Source: Mya arenaria
Taxonomy: Eukaryota; Mollusca; Bivalvia; Myida; Myidae
Assembly (NCBI RefSeq): GCF_026914265.1
Contig: NC_069127.1
Location: 68,048,723-68,112,722 of the forward strand
DNA length: 64,000 nt
Direction: 5' to 3'
The notes under the pieces are model-generated. The model saw only the letters and a list, made by a program, of their open reading frames with translations. It ran no database searches and was not told where the DNA came from. Position 1 is the stretch's first letter. Each line of letters opens with the position of its first letter. A program made the translations under genes and the position numbers. Positions 50,290-61,315 of the stretch are shown in pieces.

Positions 50290-52200
50290 CATTCAAGCTT
50301 AAATAAACCATGAAAACTTGTCAGCCCTTCGCCCATTCATAGACGGTGTATTTATAGATCATATATTAATGTTAAATACTATTGAATGAACGTGCAACTG
50401 TAATAAAATGCCTTAAATATGGTAAAAGATAGGTACGTAAATAATAATAGCATGTAAATGAAAAGTCTTCAGTAGGGAATATCCACATCAGTATAACCAG
50501 TTTATCTGTAATTACATGTGTACTTGCTAAAAAATACAATCGCAATATATCGTGAATCGGGTCTAGCGTATCGCAAATTATATATCACGCTACGTTTTTC
50601 CGAACCGATTGAGATTGTGCCGTTGGGTACACTTTGGGTTTTTTAACACCATATCATTTTCTTAACCTCAAGAGAAAATTTGCATTCAAACATCAAAAGC
50701 AGTTGCCAATATATTTATATTCAATTTTACTTTGAATGTTTCACTAATCGACGAATTTAAACTCTAATTCGACAGGGCGACTATTGTAGTGACCTCCGAA
50801 CATGGGGATACATGTATTGTTCAGCTATTGAACGCGTACGTGTTAAGTTTTGTAAGCGTATTGCCTGTTTAAATACAGACGGCATAACGGTGGCAGCTGA
50901 CCTCCTCTAAATATGTTTAAATGACAAGTTGTGTTAAATGTTGGCCTAAACTTAACACGATGCAATCGCACAGATATCCAAAACATTGTTATATAATGCT
51001 GCGAATTCTTGACTATCATATGAAAATGGCATGGGCTAGTGGTGCAAAATGCTATTCTTTGAACATGGTTTTGGAATTTTACTTCTTTCTTCTTGGTGTT
51101 TAAAACGCGACAGAAAGCCTATTCGTCTCAAAATATGCATGCATTCATTAATAGCTTTTCAAATTGTTTTCACTATTAAAAAAATAAAACTGTGTTTAAT
51201 CTCGAAACATATTCATTAATTGACCCGCCTTATAGGCTGAAAAATACGTTTGTTAACATTCGTGTCTCAATTCATAACATTTGATTTAGAATTATTGATA
51301 TTTTAAATTATTCCCGTTTTATTTTTAAACAAATATAAAAACAAATTGAATAATAATACTGTAGACGCTCTTTCTATTGCTATGTTTAAGATCAGTTTAT
51401 TTGCGTCGATAAAATGGTGTTAAATGTATTAACAAGACATGTTTTGCCATAAAGGCATTTACGAAGAGGAAAGACTCGTAAATAACCAATATTCTGATAA
51501 TGGTCACACATAAGCGATAAATGTTTGCGTTCATTGGAAAAATAGACATTATATTAGGAGCATTTGTGTTTGTATGAATGTTCTGTATGTTATCACTATG
51601 ATATGTATATTTACAATTCTATCTTTAATAATATATCCCATTTACTATGCTATAGTATTTGTTCCTTGTTTTGCAATACATATATGTTATGTTATGATAG
51701 GTTATGTTGTGTTATGTTATGCAATTCTAGGTTATGTTTGCTATGTTAATATAAATCAACAAGATTTATTATAAATCTTGCATTGTCAGTGGAAACATGA
51801 CTGTGTAGTTTTGGGTTTTGGCAAGGTTAAGATTTTGTGCATATTGTCACTTGAAACAAAAGCGTTCTAAAAGAACGACAGGTAATGATATTTTGATAGT
51901 TTCCATCATTTATGAGACAATTGAAATAGCCGCTTGTACGTCAAGATAATAGGCTATATATCTTGTTTGTCAACTGTACGCACTGCGAGATTCCTCCGAT
52001 TTCAACTTTATTTCTTCCTTTATTGTTTTTTCATTTTCTTTTGTATTTTAAGAAAATGCTGTATATTTTATTTATAACTTTAATGTCACAGCTTAACGGA
52101 CTTTTAAAAATGAGTTAATTATAAATTTGTAAATATATTATTTGTTTTAAAAGTATGGCCATGAAGTCACCACAACATTATGCATATAAATAAAAAAATA
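50290..52200. other. Intergenic, no gene recognised
   Basis: AT-rich, with a TTATG-rich simple stretch at about 51680-51740. Frames are short and of low complexity. Confidence 0.5.
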
Positions 52201-52232
52201 AAAAAAAATATTAGCCCCATTGGAGCCAGAAG

Positions 52233-52494
52233 TTGATCGAAAGTACGTTATACAAGTTCATGATCTGGTTTGTTTGTTTTTCAAATGAACACCGTTTATC
52301 TTTACCTAAATCTTATATGATTAACATTGATGTTATTTATAGCATTGCACCGATTAGGTAAGGTATTATTAATATAGACATGCACTCAAATGACATGTTT
52401 TATATGTAAGCGAATAAATTACTATTTGCATTAAGTTCGAATTCTCCGATTGCTTCCCTTTTTCTCATTTTATTTATTTTTCAAAAATGCTTTA

Positions 52495-52571
<77 letters not shown>

Positions 52572-52740
52572 TGAACTACTTTCGATCAACAGCTAACTAC
52601 TATGTTGATCGAAAATAGGTTATACTGGCTCATTATCATTTTTTTCATTTGAACACCTTTTATCTTTCCTTAGAAGTTATCTTGATGGTATTTATAGCAT
52701 TGTACAGCTTACGTAAGGTATTATTTGTGTTGACACGGAT
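52233..52740 (+). repeat. Duplicated segment of about 140 bp flanking a TA microsatellite
   Basis: The segments 52233-52380 and 52602-52735 match: GTTGATCGAAA, TGAACACC(G/T)TTTATCTTT, GATG(T/G)TATTTATAGCATTG and GTAAGGTATTATT occur in the same order in both. The second copy lies directly before the candidate first exon at 52758. Confidence 0.75.
52495..52568. repeat. (TA)n microsatellite
   Basis: About 37 uninterrupted TA dinucleotides between the two duplicated segments. Confidence 0.95.
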
Positions 52741-52757
52741 ATAAACAGTCGGCAGTT

Positions 52758-52817
52758 ATGTTTAAGAAAAAGAAAAGAGAAAAGAAATCAGACAATATTG
52801 ACTCTATCGAAATACCA
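52758..52817 (+). CDS. Candidate first coding exon (perhaps of gene B)
   Basis: ATG followed by 20 codons (MFKKKKREKKSDNIDSIEIP) and a consensus donor GTAAGT in phase 0. Gene A's first visible exon starts in phase 0 with AKKTTNAVF, so this exon would fit before a gene B equivalent, but no such exon was found between here and 61316, and gene A shows no matching start exon within the window. It could belong to another gene or be chance. The basic start is unlike a signal peptide. Confidence 0.35.
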
Positions 52818-53151
52818 GTAAGTGGAATTTAGAATTAAAATTAGTACCTTAATTTCTATTATCTATATCATTATTATCAATATGACTCGTAAACCAAATT
52901 GTCGCGTGCCATCTTATCTTTTGCGTTTCAGTTCGAACTGACAGCCATTTTCAGGGTAATATGATAGTGATCTAATTAAGAATAAGGATGAAGGTATCAT
53001 TTCGCTATCAATTGGCAGCATATTAAATTTGCAAAACAATTATAAGGTTTTACATGCAGTGAACCTGTTAAATATTTTCTTTTTTGTGAAGCAAATCATA
53101 AATACATTTTCTCAAACAGAAAACACATCAGCTTTTTATATGTTGTTTTAA

Positions 53152-54793
53152 GGCCACACCAAATTAATGTTTAGTTCCTCGGATTTTTGCTAAAATAAAT
53201 TGGAGCGAACGAGCGAAAAAAATAATAATTCTCAGTTTTCATCAAAACCGAAGCGAGCGAAGAGCGAAAAATATATTTTATCTTATATTCAATATAAATA
53301 AGAAAGAATGTTCAAAATAATTGCCCATAAACCCATTTTAATGCCATCTTGAACTGAACCTCTAATGGACATTGGGAAAATGTCGGAATACATACTATTT
53401 ATTCATCCGTGTTTAGTACAAACATTATTTTGATAAATCTAATGTCTTATATAATTAAAACCTACTTTATTATGACGATTATTCATAATAATAAATAACC
53501 CTGCTTTTAGAAAAAAGTTTGAAACGACTTATATTAATCTACCTGATCAGTTTAACATCATATGCAACTGTATTTAAACGTAACTTAGGATTGATTTGGG
53601 ATTTGTAAAAAATGATCACTTACACAGTCATCATCAAACATCAGTCTCCATATAACATAGACTAAATTTTGTTTTTATTATCACAGGAAATGCAATGACA
53701 CGTGCTTATTAAAACAAAAAGAACAAGGGTATTTTTCAGAGTACTTTTTTTGGTTATTTAGATGTTTTTATGCACCAGCTAATTGTATATGACCTCCCCC
53801 CCCCCTCCCCCTAAGTTCGGAATAGCGAGGACTTTGACTTCCGGTCTCTCAAAACCCGGGTAAAATACCCGTCCTGCAGGGACACACTGCTGGGAAAATC
53901 CCTGCCAAATGGCCCCGCAACCCCGAATACATATGTGAGGCCCATTCCCGACTATTTTCAATATGAAGACAAAACCACATTCACTAGGCACTGCGGGGCC
54001 ACATGAACGGTAAAAACACACGTCATTGCCTCTGCTATCCCCGGTATACCGCTGGAACAAGGGCGAGGGTGGGCGGTTTCAATTGACAAGTGCATTACAA
54101 TCCCGGATTATGATGCAAATAAAAACAAAGTATAAGGTGATAAACTTAGGCTTACTTATGTTGAGGTATATCCCAGACCAGTGTTTATATCGCTATTTGT
54201 GAAAAGATATTTGTTCAAAACTGTTGTTTTGTCAGAATTTGATCAAAAATGAGCTTGATACATCAATTTGGACCAAACAATGACTCATGTTCCAGTTAAG
54301 TTGACCTGTCCGATTTCCATTCAAAACGAGTCACTAATTACGCAATATAATCGCTACCAGTCTCAGATACACATGCTTTATTGCATAATGATTGCTTTAA
54401 ATAATGATCCTTTAGTGCGTGAGACGATCAACAATGACTTCAAGCATGCTCAAAACATATTTATTGTCAAAAATAGATTTAATTTCCAAATTTCGAGCCA
54501 CATTGTTTATACCGGAAGCCGCCATTTTGATTGAATTTATTGAAACCCATGCTAAATCGATCGATATACAGTATTAAAACACTACGCATCGGTAACTTCC
54601 CTTAACAAAAACACGAAAACTAGCGTAGAAAAATTATACTTGATTAATTTTAGCCTTTTAATAAATTATTACCTGGAAAAAAATGCGATCAAAATGGAGG
54701 TGCGGGCGCACAAAAAAAATAAATATATTTTTTACATTTTCAAAAAAATAGGAGCGGTAAATCCGCGGAACGAAATATCAATTTGGTGTGGCC
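53152..54793. mobile_element. Element with terminal inverted repeats and TAA duplication (PIF/Harbinger-like)
   Basis: The left end GGCCACACCAAATTAATGTT and the reverse complement of the right end, GGCCACACCAAATTGATATT, match over about 35 bp. Each end is flanked by TAA, a 3-bp target duplication as in PIF/Harbinger elements. The 1.64-kb interior has no transposase. A GC-rich island at about 53790-54070 with a C-run (53796-53811) may be a nested insert; its 93-codon - strand frame has no recognisable domain. Confidence 0.7.
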
Positions 54794-54796
54794 TAA

Positions 54797-56479
54797 GTGT
54801 ACCTTATGTTTTCACGTTTTGCTCAAAGTGCCTTTACTTTCACTGTTTTAGGAGAACAAACATATTGTCATAAATGAATTGTTGCAATTAAACTGACAAC
54901 TGCTCAGTTGTTTGTTTACGTCCTAAAATAACTGTGTAAATATAACTGCTGTTCAACATTTATATAGAACACCCGCATGCGCTTGTGATACCTTTAAGAT
55001 TAAGATGTACATCGGCAACGGTCCAAATGCTATCCTACCCCAATCAGGTATATTCATACAACAATGGTAGACGGATCCGTGGTATATCTAAGTTATCCCA
55101 ACTGTTTTAAAGTACGATTATGTACGAATGCACTAGGCTTTGCTACGAACGGTACACGTTAACAGTCGATGTTTTACAATCTCTCTACGGCTTAGTTGAG
55201 ACTCCAGACAAAGATATAGCGACAATTATCTTGACTAAGTGTGAAACAAGTATTTCCAAATCATAAATCGCCGATACCATAAACTAAACATCTACCCTGG
55301 TATAAATAAACCACAACAAAGTTAGAAATTGGGCTTGTTATTGGCAGCGAATATCTATAGCACATAGTAATGAAGCGTTATAAGAAATTGTGCATGAAAA
55401 ATACATTAATGAAAGTGGTCAGCAAAACAGTAAATACAATTCAAGAAATACACGTACAATATGTACAGCAAAATATATTTGTACAAACATTTTCTTTTAA
55501 TATATGAGATCAATATTCATTTTGCATAAAAATTGTCCACAAATTGTCTACAAAACATTACACTTAACGACAATCGATTTTCATACCCGCCAACAAAGAT
55601 ATGCTAGGGCAAAGTAAAAACCAGTGATAAAACCTCAGTCTCAATATGAATTGTAAAAAGCTATAGACAACAAATAATGCACTAATGCTGTGAATTGTTA
55701 ATGTGCGTAAAAATAGAACGACATCCAATTTAACGCAGGTTAATAAAATGTGTACGAAAACAACTTTGAACTGTATTGTTAAGCACATTCAAATACTAGT
55801 TATATGAACTGCGCAAACGAAGTCTTTAACACGGGAAATATGACAAATAAATAAATGTTATCGCTGCCAAATTATACATCGGGTTGCGAATCTCGCCTTG
55901 AACCTTCTTATATACAACCTCACGAAAACCTTGTACATTCCCGCCAATAACCCTCCGACAAACGCCTCTCTACTCAAGCTGAGACAAAAAACGAAAATAA
56001 TTAAATTTACACATAACGATCGTGAGTAAAACAATCATTTCCCAATTAAATTCGCCGATACCATAAACTAAACATCTACCCTGGTATAAATAAACCATAG
56101 CACAAGGAAGGAATTGGGTTTGTTATTAGCAGCGAATATCAAGCCAAACATAGGGAGAAATTAAACTTATCGAAAAAGTGATGAGTAGAACTCCTCGGCT
56201 TCCTTCATTAGTAGCTTTTAAATGCGAAACCTGAAAATGTCTAACAGCATCACACTGCTTCAAATGATGCATTACTGGAGATCTGTATTCTTTATCATGG
56301 TTAAGCCCACATTATAGATATGTTTGTGTTTACATTTGTATATTATTAAATACAACACATATAAACATCTGTAAAACTAAGAGTATAAACATTTGTATTA
56401 AAATGATATTTTGCAATTTCAAATGTTAGGATTTATTGAATTTACAAAAACCTCCAAAAACTACAGCACCTAGCTGTTT
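54797..56479. other. Repeat-rich intergenic DNA
   Basis: No gene. Two direct copies of an about 95-bp segment lie at 55264-55360 and 56052-56145 (CGCCGATACCATAAACTAAA, TCTACCCTGGTATAAATAAA). A second segment, 55845-56035, recurs at 59290-59475 (TGTTATCGCTGCCAAATTA; CCTTGAACCTTCTTATATA). They bracket the minisatellite region and may be parts of one larger composite repeat. Confidence 0.6.
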
Positions 56480-57405
56480 ACCACTTGCATAGCACTTGCA
56501 GGGAACAAAACGAGTTATTCCACCTCTTGTAGAGCACAATATGTGTTATTACACCACTTGCACAGCACAAAACGTGGTATTCACCACATGCACAGTACAA
56601 AACGTGGTATTCTACCACTTGCAGAGCACAAAACGTGGTATTCTACCACTTGAAGATCACAAAATCTGGTATCTACCACTAGCAGTGAACAAAACATGGT
56701 ATTCCACCACTTGCACATCACAAAAAGTGGTATTCTACCATTTGCAGAGCACAAAACATGTTATTATACCTCTTGCAGAGCATAACACGTGGTATTCTAC
56801 CACTTGCAGAGCACAAAACGTGGTATTACATCACTTGCAGAGCACAAAACGTGGTATTACCCCACTTGCAAAGTACAAAACGTGTTATTACACCACTTGC
56901 AGAGCACAAAACGTGGTATTCTACCACATGCAGAGCATAACACATGGAATTCTACCACTTGCAAAACACAAAACGTGTTATTACACCACTTGCAGAGCAC
57001 AAAACGTGGTATTCTACCACATGCAGAGCATAACACATGGTATTCTACCACTTGCAAAACACAAAACGTGTTATTACACCACTTGCAGAGCATAAAACGT
57101 GGTATTCTACCACATGCAGAGCATAACACGTGGTATTCTACACATGCAGAGCATTACACGTGGTATTCTACCACTTGCAGCGCACAAAACATGGTATTAA
57201 ATCACTTGCAGTGCACAAACGTGGCATTATCCCACTTGCAAAGTACAAAACGTGTTATTACACCACTTGCTGAGCACAAAACGTGGTATTACCCCACTTG
57301 CAAAGTACAAAACGTGTTATTACACCACTTGCTGAGCACAAAACGTGGTTTTCCACTACTTGCAGAGCACAAAACGTGTTATTCCAACACTTGCACCCTT
57401 GTAGA
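56480..57405 (+). repeat. 31-bp minisatellite, about 29 copies
   Basis: Consecutive units of 31 bp built from CACTTGCAGAGCACAAAACG followed by the short palindrome GTGGTATTCTACCAC, which overlaps the next unit. Variants include GTTATTACACCAC and GTGGTATTACCCCAC. Because 31 is not a multiple of three, all frames can stay open and give false 60-233-codon ORFs on both strands with a 31-residue periodic peptide. Confidence 0.95.
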
Positions 57406-57409
57406 GCAA

Positions 57410-58820
57410 ACAAACATGCCATCATTTTTAGCAAGTAAACTATACATAAACTATAAACTATTCATAAACTATACATACATGGATGTATAACTTGTCAAAA
57501 CTAAACGCTTTAATATATTTAAACGAAGCATAAAATACAAACATAGCAAGTAAACTATACATGGTCTCTTCAATGAGTATGCATTTATTTAAGGTATCTT
57601 GATATGATTATCAGCAAGCAATTTATTTTACAATCAAAACATTCACGAGACACATACACGATCATTAATATCGTTTTCTTTTTCAACAAGGGATTATCTC
57701 AAAAGATGTATTACCTGACAAATTAACTAAACCTATGATGATATTTAAACGTAGCACAAAATATACATATTCGAACGACAAATTAAATGACGAAAATTGC
57801 TTGGACTGTAACGATTAGATTCACGCAAGCAGAAGACTACCGCAGTTTGAAGAACTTTAAAGTTATTCCGCATACTCCGTGATAGGTATTGAATTTGTAT
57901 CAAAGTCAAAGTTTACAAGAACATTATTAATGAACATCAAGGAACCTAGTCATTTTCAAATAATTTGTCTTTTTGATGTGAAATAACAAATATACAATTG
58001 AAGCTCAACGTTTAAAACTTTTATATTTATATTTTTCAAAGACAAATATAAGTAACTAGTGCATCCTTTATTGATTATTGTGTTACAATTATTCTCTATC
58101 CATAATCAGTTTTGTACTTGTTCATTCCTATTATATGGATTACATTTGATTATGTTGATAGTACGAAAGTATCTGAATGCATTTATGGAAATTAGATTTA
58201 GATAGCATTATCATTAATGAGTTGTGATTTAACGATGTATACATCAACATAAAAATTATCCACTGGAGCGGGAAAAAATGATGTATTGTCAGTTTTGAGC
58301 TATACGACTTCAAAAAAGCTTGACCGGACAGGGTGGAACAAATCTAAATCTACATTATAATTTCTTTAAACATCTTGATTATCTATTTCATACGATCTAA
58401 ACCTATTGTAAAATACATGTAAAATTATGTCTTATATACACTGGAATATAAATGTTCTAGTATGATTTCATCCAACCAAACATTCACTCATTTCTATCTT
58501 GGAACTTTAATTGCAAAGGCGACAGTATTTATGATAAAATATTATTAGAACTTTAAACCATGCAATTAATGAACGTACATTCTAATCTATATCTGACTGA
58601 TTAAAAAATGAAACAAAACAAACAAACAAACATAATCACTATATAATCTTCCCTTGTAATGTAAGCCTATTTATAAAAAGTACGTATAACTTTAAAACAT
58701 GTAATTCAAGTACAATCTAATCTGCACTTAACTAAATAAAATGTAACAAAACAAACACAATAACATATACATTCTTTCCTTCTTCTATCTTATCCTAAAT
58801 TCACACAAACATCTAAAGCC
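57410..58820. other. Intergenic, no gene recognised
   Basis: AT-rich sequence with short simple repeats (ACTATACATAAACTATAAAC-like just after the minisatellite, AAACAAACAAAC near 58615). No coding sense. Confidence 0.5.
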
Positions 58821-58825
58821 CTGTC

Positions 58826-58955
58826 TATCTAAGCCAACTATCACAAAGGGCATCTAGCCTTGGTTATCTAATCCAAATATCCAAAAGGGCCTCTTACCCT
58901 GGACATCTAAGCCAAATATTATAAAGGGCTCTAGCCATGTCCATCTAAGCCAACT
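58826..58955 (+). repeat. About 39-bp tandem repeat, three to four copies
   Basis: ATCTAAGCCAA(C/A) recurs at 39-40-bp spacing, each followed by AAAGGGC and a TAGCC(T/A)TG-like phrase. Confidence 0.75.
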
Positions 58956-58959
58956 AGAC

Positions 58960-59190
58960 ACTTTGCGACGTTAGAAACCCGTGATCAAATAACGTCCCAG
59001 GCGCCCCGAAGGTCGCGTTACGTAGGCTTTAGAGAGACATTAAGAACAAATTTGGTGCCAGCTTCAGCACTGCTGAGATATCTTCGACATTAACTGCCCC
59101 ATTTTAAGGTATTTTGGCGCCATCTTTAACGTATAGGAGAAATTGTACGCGAATGGAAACGGTGACGCAAATACGTCACTGCCATTTTAA
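58960..59190 (+). repeat. Single unit of the CpG-rich repeat
   Basis: Shares GCGACGTTAGA, AACGTCCCA, GGTCGCGTTACGTAGG, GAGATATCTTCGACATTAAC and TACGCGAATGGAAAC with the array at 22263-23290. It adjoins the 39-bp repeat. Confidence 0.75.
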
Positions 59191-59194
59191 TTTA

Positions 59195-61315
59195 TCCGAC
59201 AACCTTGTCGCTGTGTTCGTTCGTATTGGGATAATCCGATAATTAACTAATATTGTATAAAAACTAAACGTACAAAAATGTTGACTAATGAAATAATGTT
59301 ATCGCTGCCAAATTAAAACCTCAGGTTGCGAACCACACCTTGAACTTTCTTATATACCATAGCACGAACTCCTCATGCATCCCTGCCAATATCCTTCCGC
59401 CAACCGTCTCACTTCTCAAGCAGACTACAAATTATCATTTTTGGAAACGAAAATAATTAAATCTATCTTGAGTAAAATACCCGACAATCCACGAGAACTA
59501 CGATTAAGCGACATGACACTTTATGTCCTATTTACTACGACGATTGTAATAAATTGATGTAATTTATCTTAATACAATATTGGTTTATTGTAGGCTGATG
59601 GTCCTTTTTGTTAATTTACCACAATTAAAATAGTCCGTAAACTATGAAAAGGATCATTTGTACTCACCAACTATCGTGAAATATCGTATCATATCCCCAA
59701 CACTAGAGCAGTAGAACTTTACTAGATAGAACTACGAAAGGAATATGTATATAGTAATAAAATGCGTGCATACATGTACGTGATGAATTTGCTTATTTGT
59801 TGATATTCGTATTATTGAAGTAGAATAATCGTTTATTTGTGAATTCAAGGGCATGACATTCCGATTAGACACGATAAGTTACACTCAGCAAATCGTAATA
59901 AGCCGTAAAATACTCCTGTCCTGTCATGAAGATAACACATTATGGCTCATCAATATCTTGTTTACAATGTAGTCTTCAATAATGACAAAATTAGACAATA
60001 AAAAAACAGGAATTTAACAATTAAATCAAAATAATCATTACACATATACGCAAATTACGCAAACAATCATCATCAAGTATTATGATGCAGCAGACATTCG
60101 TGAAAAAACAACGAATATTCATTATTTAATTATTGATATTTCATAATGTATGTTTATAAAAAGTTTAAAAAGGAGTTAATGTAGAGGCTTGTCGAATAAG
60201 AACTAGAATAGAGTTCCATACGTCTTTGGCTGTTAAAAAACGGTCTGTTTGCCTAATTGGTTTGTAAAAGATCGTTTACTTACTTATCTTAAGATGTATG
60301 GATTATATATACACAGTTAGATTATTTCCGATTAAGAAACGACTAAAGGATGATTGAGTTGCGTTTTGAAAAACAGAAAAGCAAATAGTAACTACACCGA
60401 GACAGTTTTCTTCCCGACTGAGCATAAAAATTCGTATCCAAAATCTTCACAGGGAATCAAATGGAGTTTTTAAAAAATAATTAATAATACATTTGAAACT
60501 TGTTGTACATGAACACATTAAAAAGCAAAAAAAACAACAACGAATAACCTTTTTAGATGCACACTGGTAGGGACGAACAGACATCACGCAATAGCAAGAG
60601 ACACATCACAGAACAGCAAAGGCACATGCATTTAAATATATATTAATAGTCAATGGGTTTACCGCCTCGGAACGGTCAATTATAGCAATCATTCTATAGC
60701 AAATTAGTCTCAACCATAAAAAATGCATTTACAAACAGTAGCCATTATACTACTAAAGACAGTAATGTTCTCCGATAAATCTCGAATGTTTGGTGTTAAA
60801 CAAATTGCAACTCCGATATCCAATATAAGCCAAAGAACAATTCAGCTTTTACCAAACTCGAATAGGCATGTTTTAACAAGACATAACATTCCACTATGAC
60901 TATTTGTTTTCAAAATATTAAAATCATTAGCATGCATCATGGCGTATTCCTAAAACTATCGAAAATATGTAATAACATGCAAATGTTATACATAACATTC
61001 AAAAAGGCCTAATTTGAAAATATTTGTGGCACAAATGAGAGGTAACAGAACAGTCATAGTTTGACAGTGCTAAGCTCTTGTAAACTTGTAAAGGACTACT
61101 ATATGTACTTCAATATAAGTTACATGTAAATGTTTTCTCGTTAGCGCCAAACAAAATATAGGGAACCCTCTATAGGACCATTTATATATCAATATGTTAT
61201 AGATTGGCACCAAACTATATTCAACGGTTTTAGTTTTATAATACTGTTAAACTTGCCCAGAAAAACCTCATGAGCACGGATGAGTTATCAATTATTAAAT
61301 AATTGTTGATTTAAG
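59195..61315. other. Region upstream of gene B exons
   Basis: 59290-59475 is the second copy of the segment at 55845. A weak R1 piece lies at 60570-60690 (ACCGCCTCGGAACGGTC). From about 61020 the sequence matches the intron before gene A's CARD1 exon (GTTCTCGTTGGTGCCAAA-like and TAGATTGG phrases near 4360-4440), so the gene duplication extends at least this far left. I found no equivalents of gene A's exons 3669-3705 and 4051-4088. Confidence 0.55.

Noticed and set aside
53779-54060. 93-codon frame (-) in the GC-rich block
   Set aside because: It begins after a glycine run from the C-tract and shows no domain; chance opening in GC-rich DNA is likely.
56496-57490. Open frames of 199 and 233 codons (+) and 90 codons (-) over the minisatellite
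   Set aside because: They are a by-product of a 31-bp repeat lacking stops in several frames; all frames show the same 31-residue cycle and there is no start context or domain.
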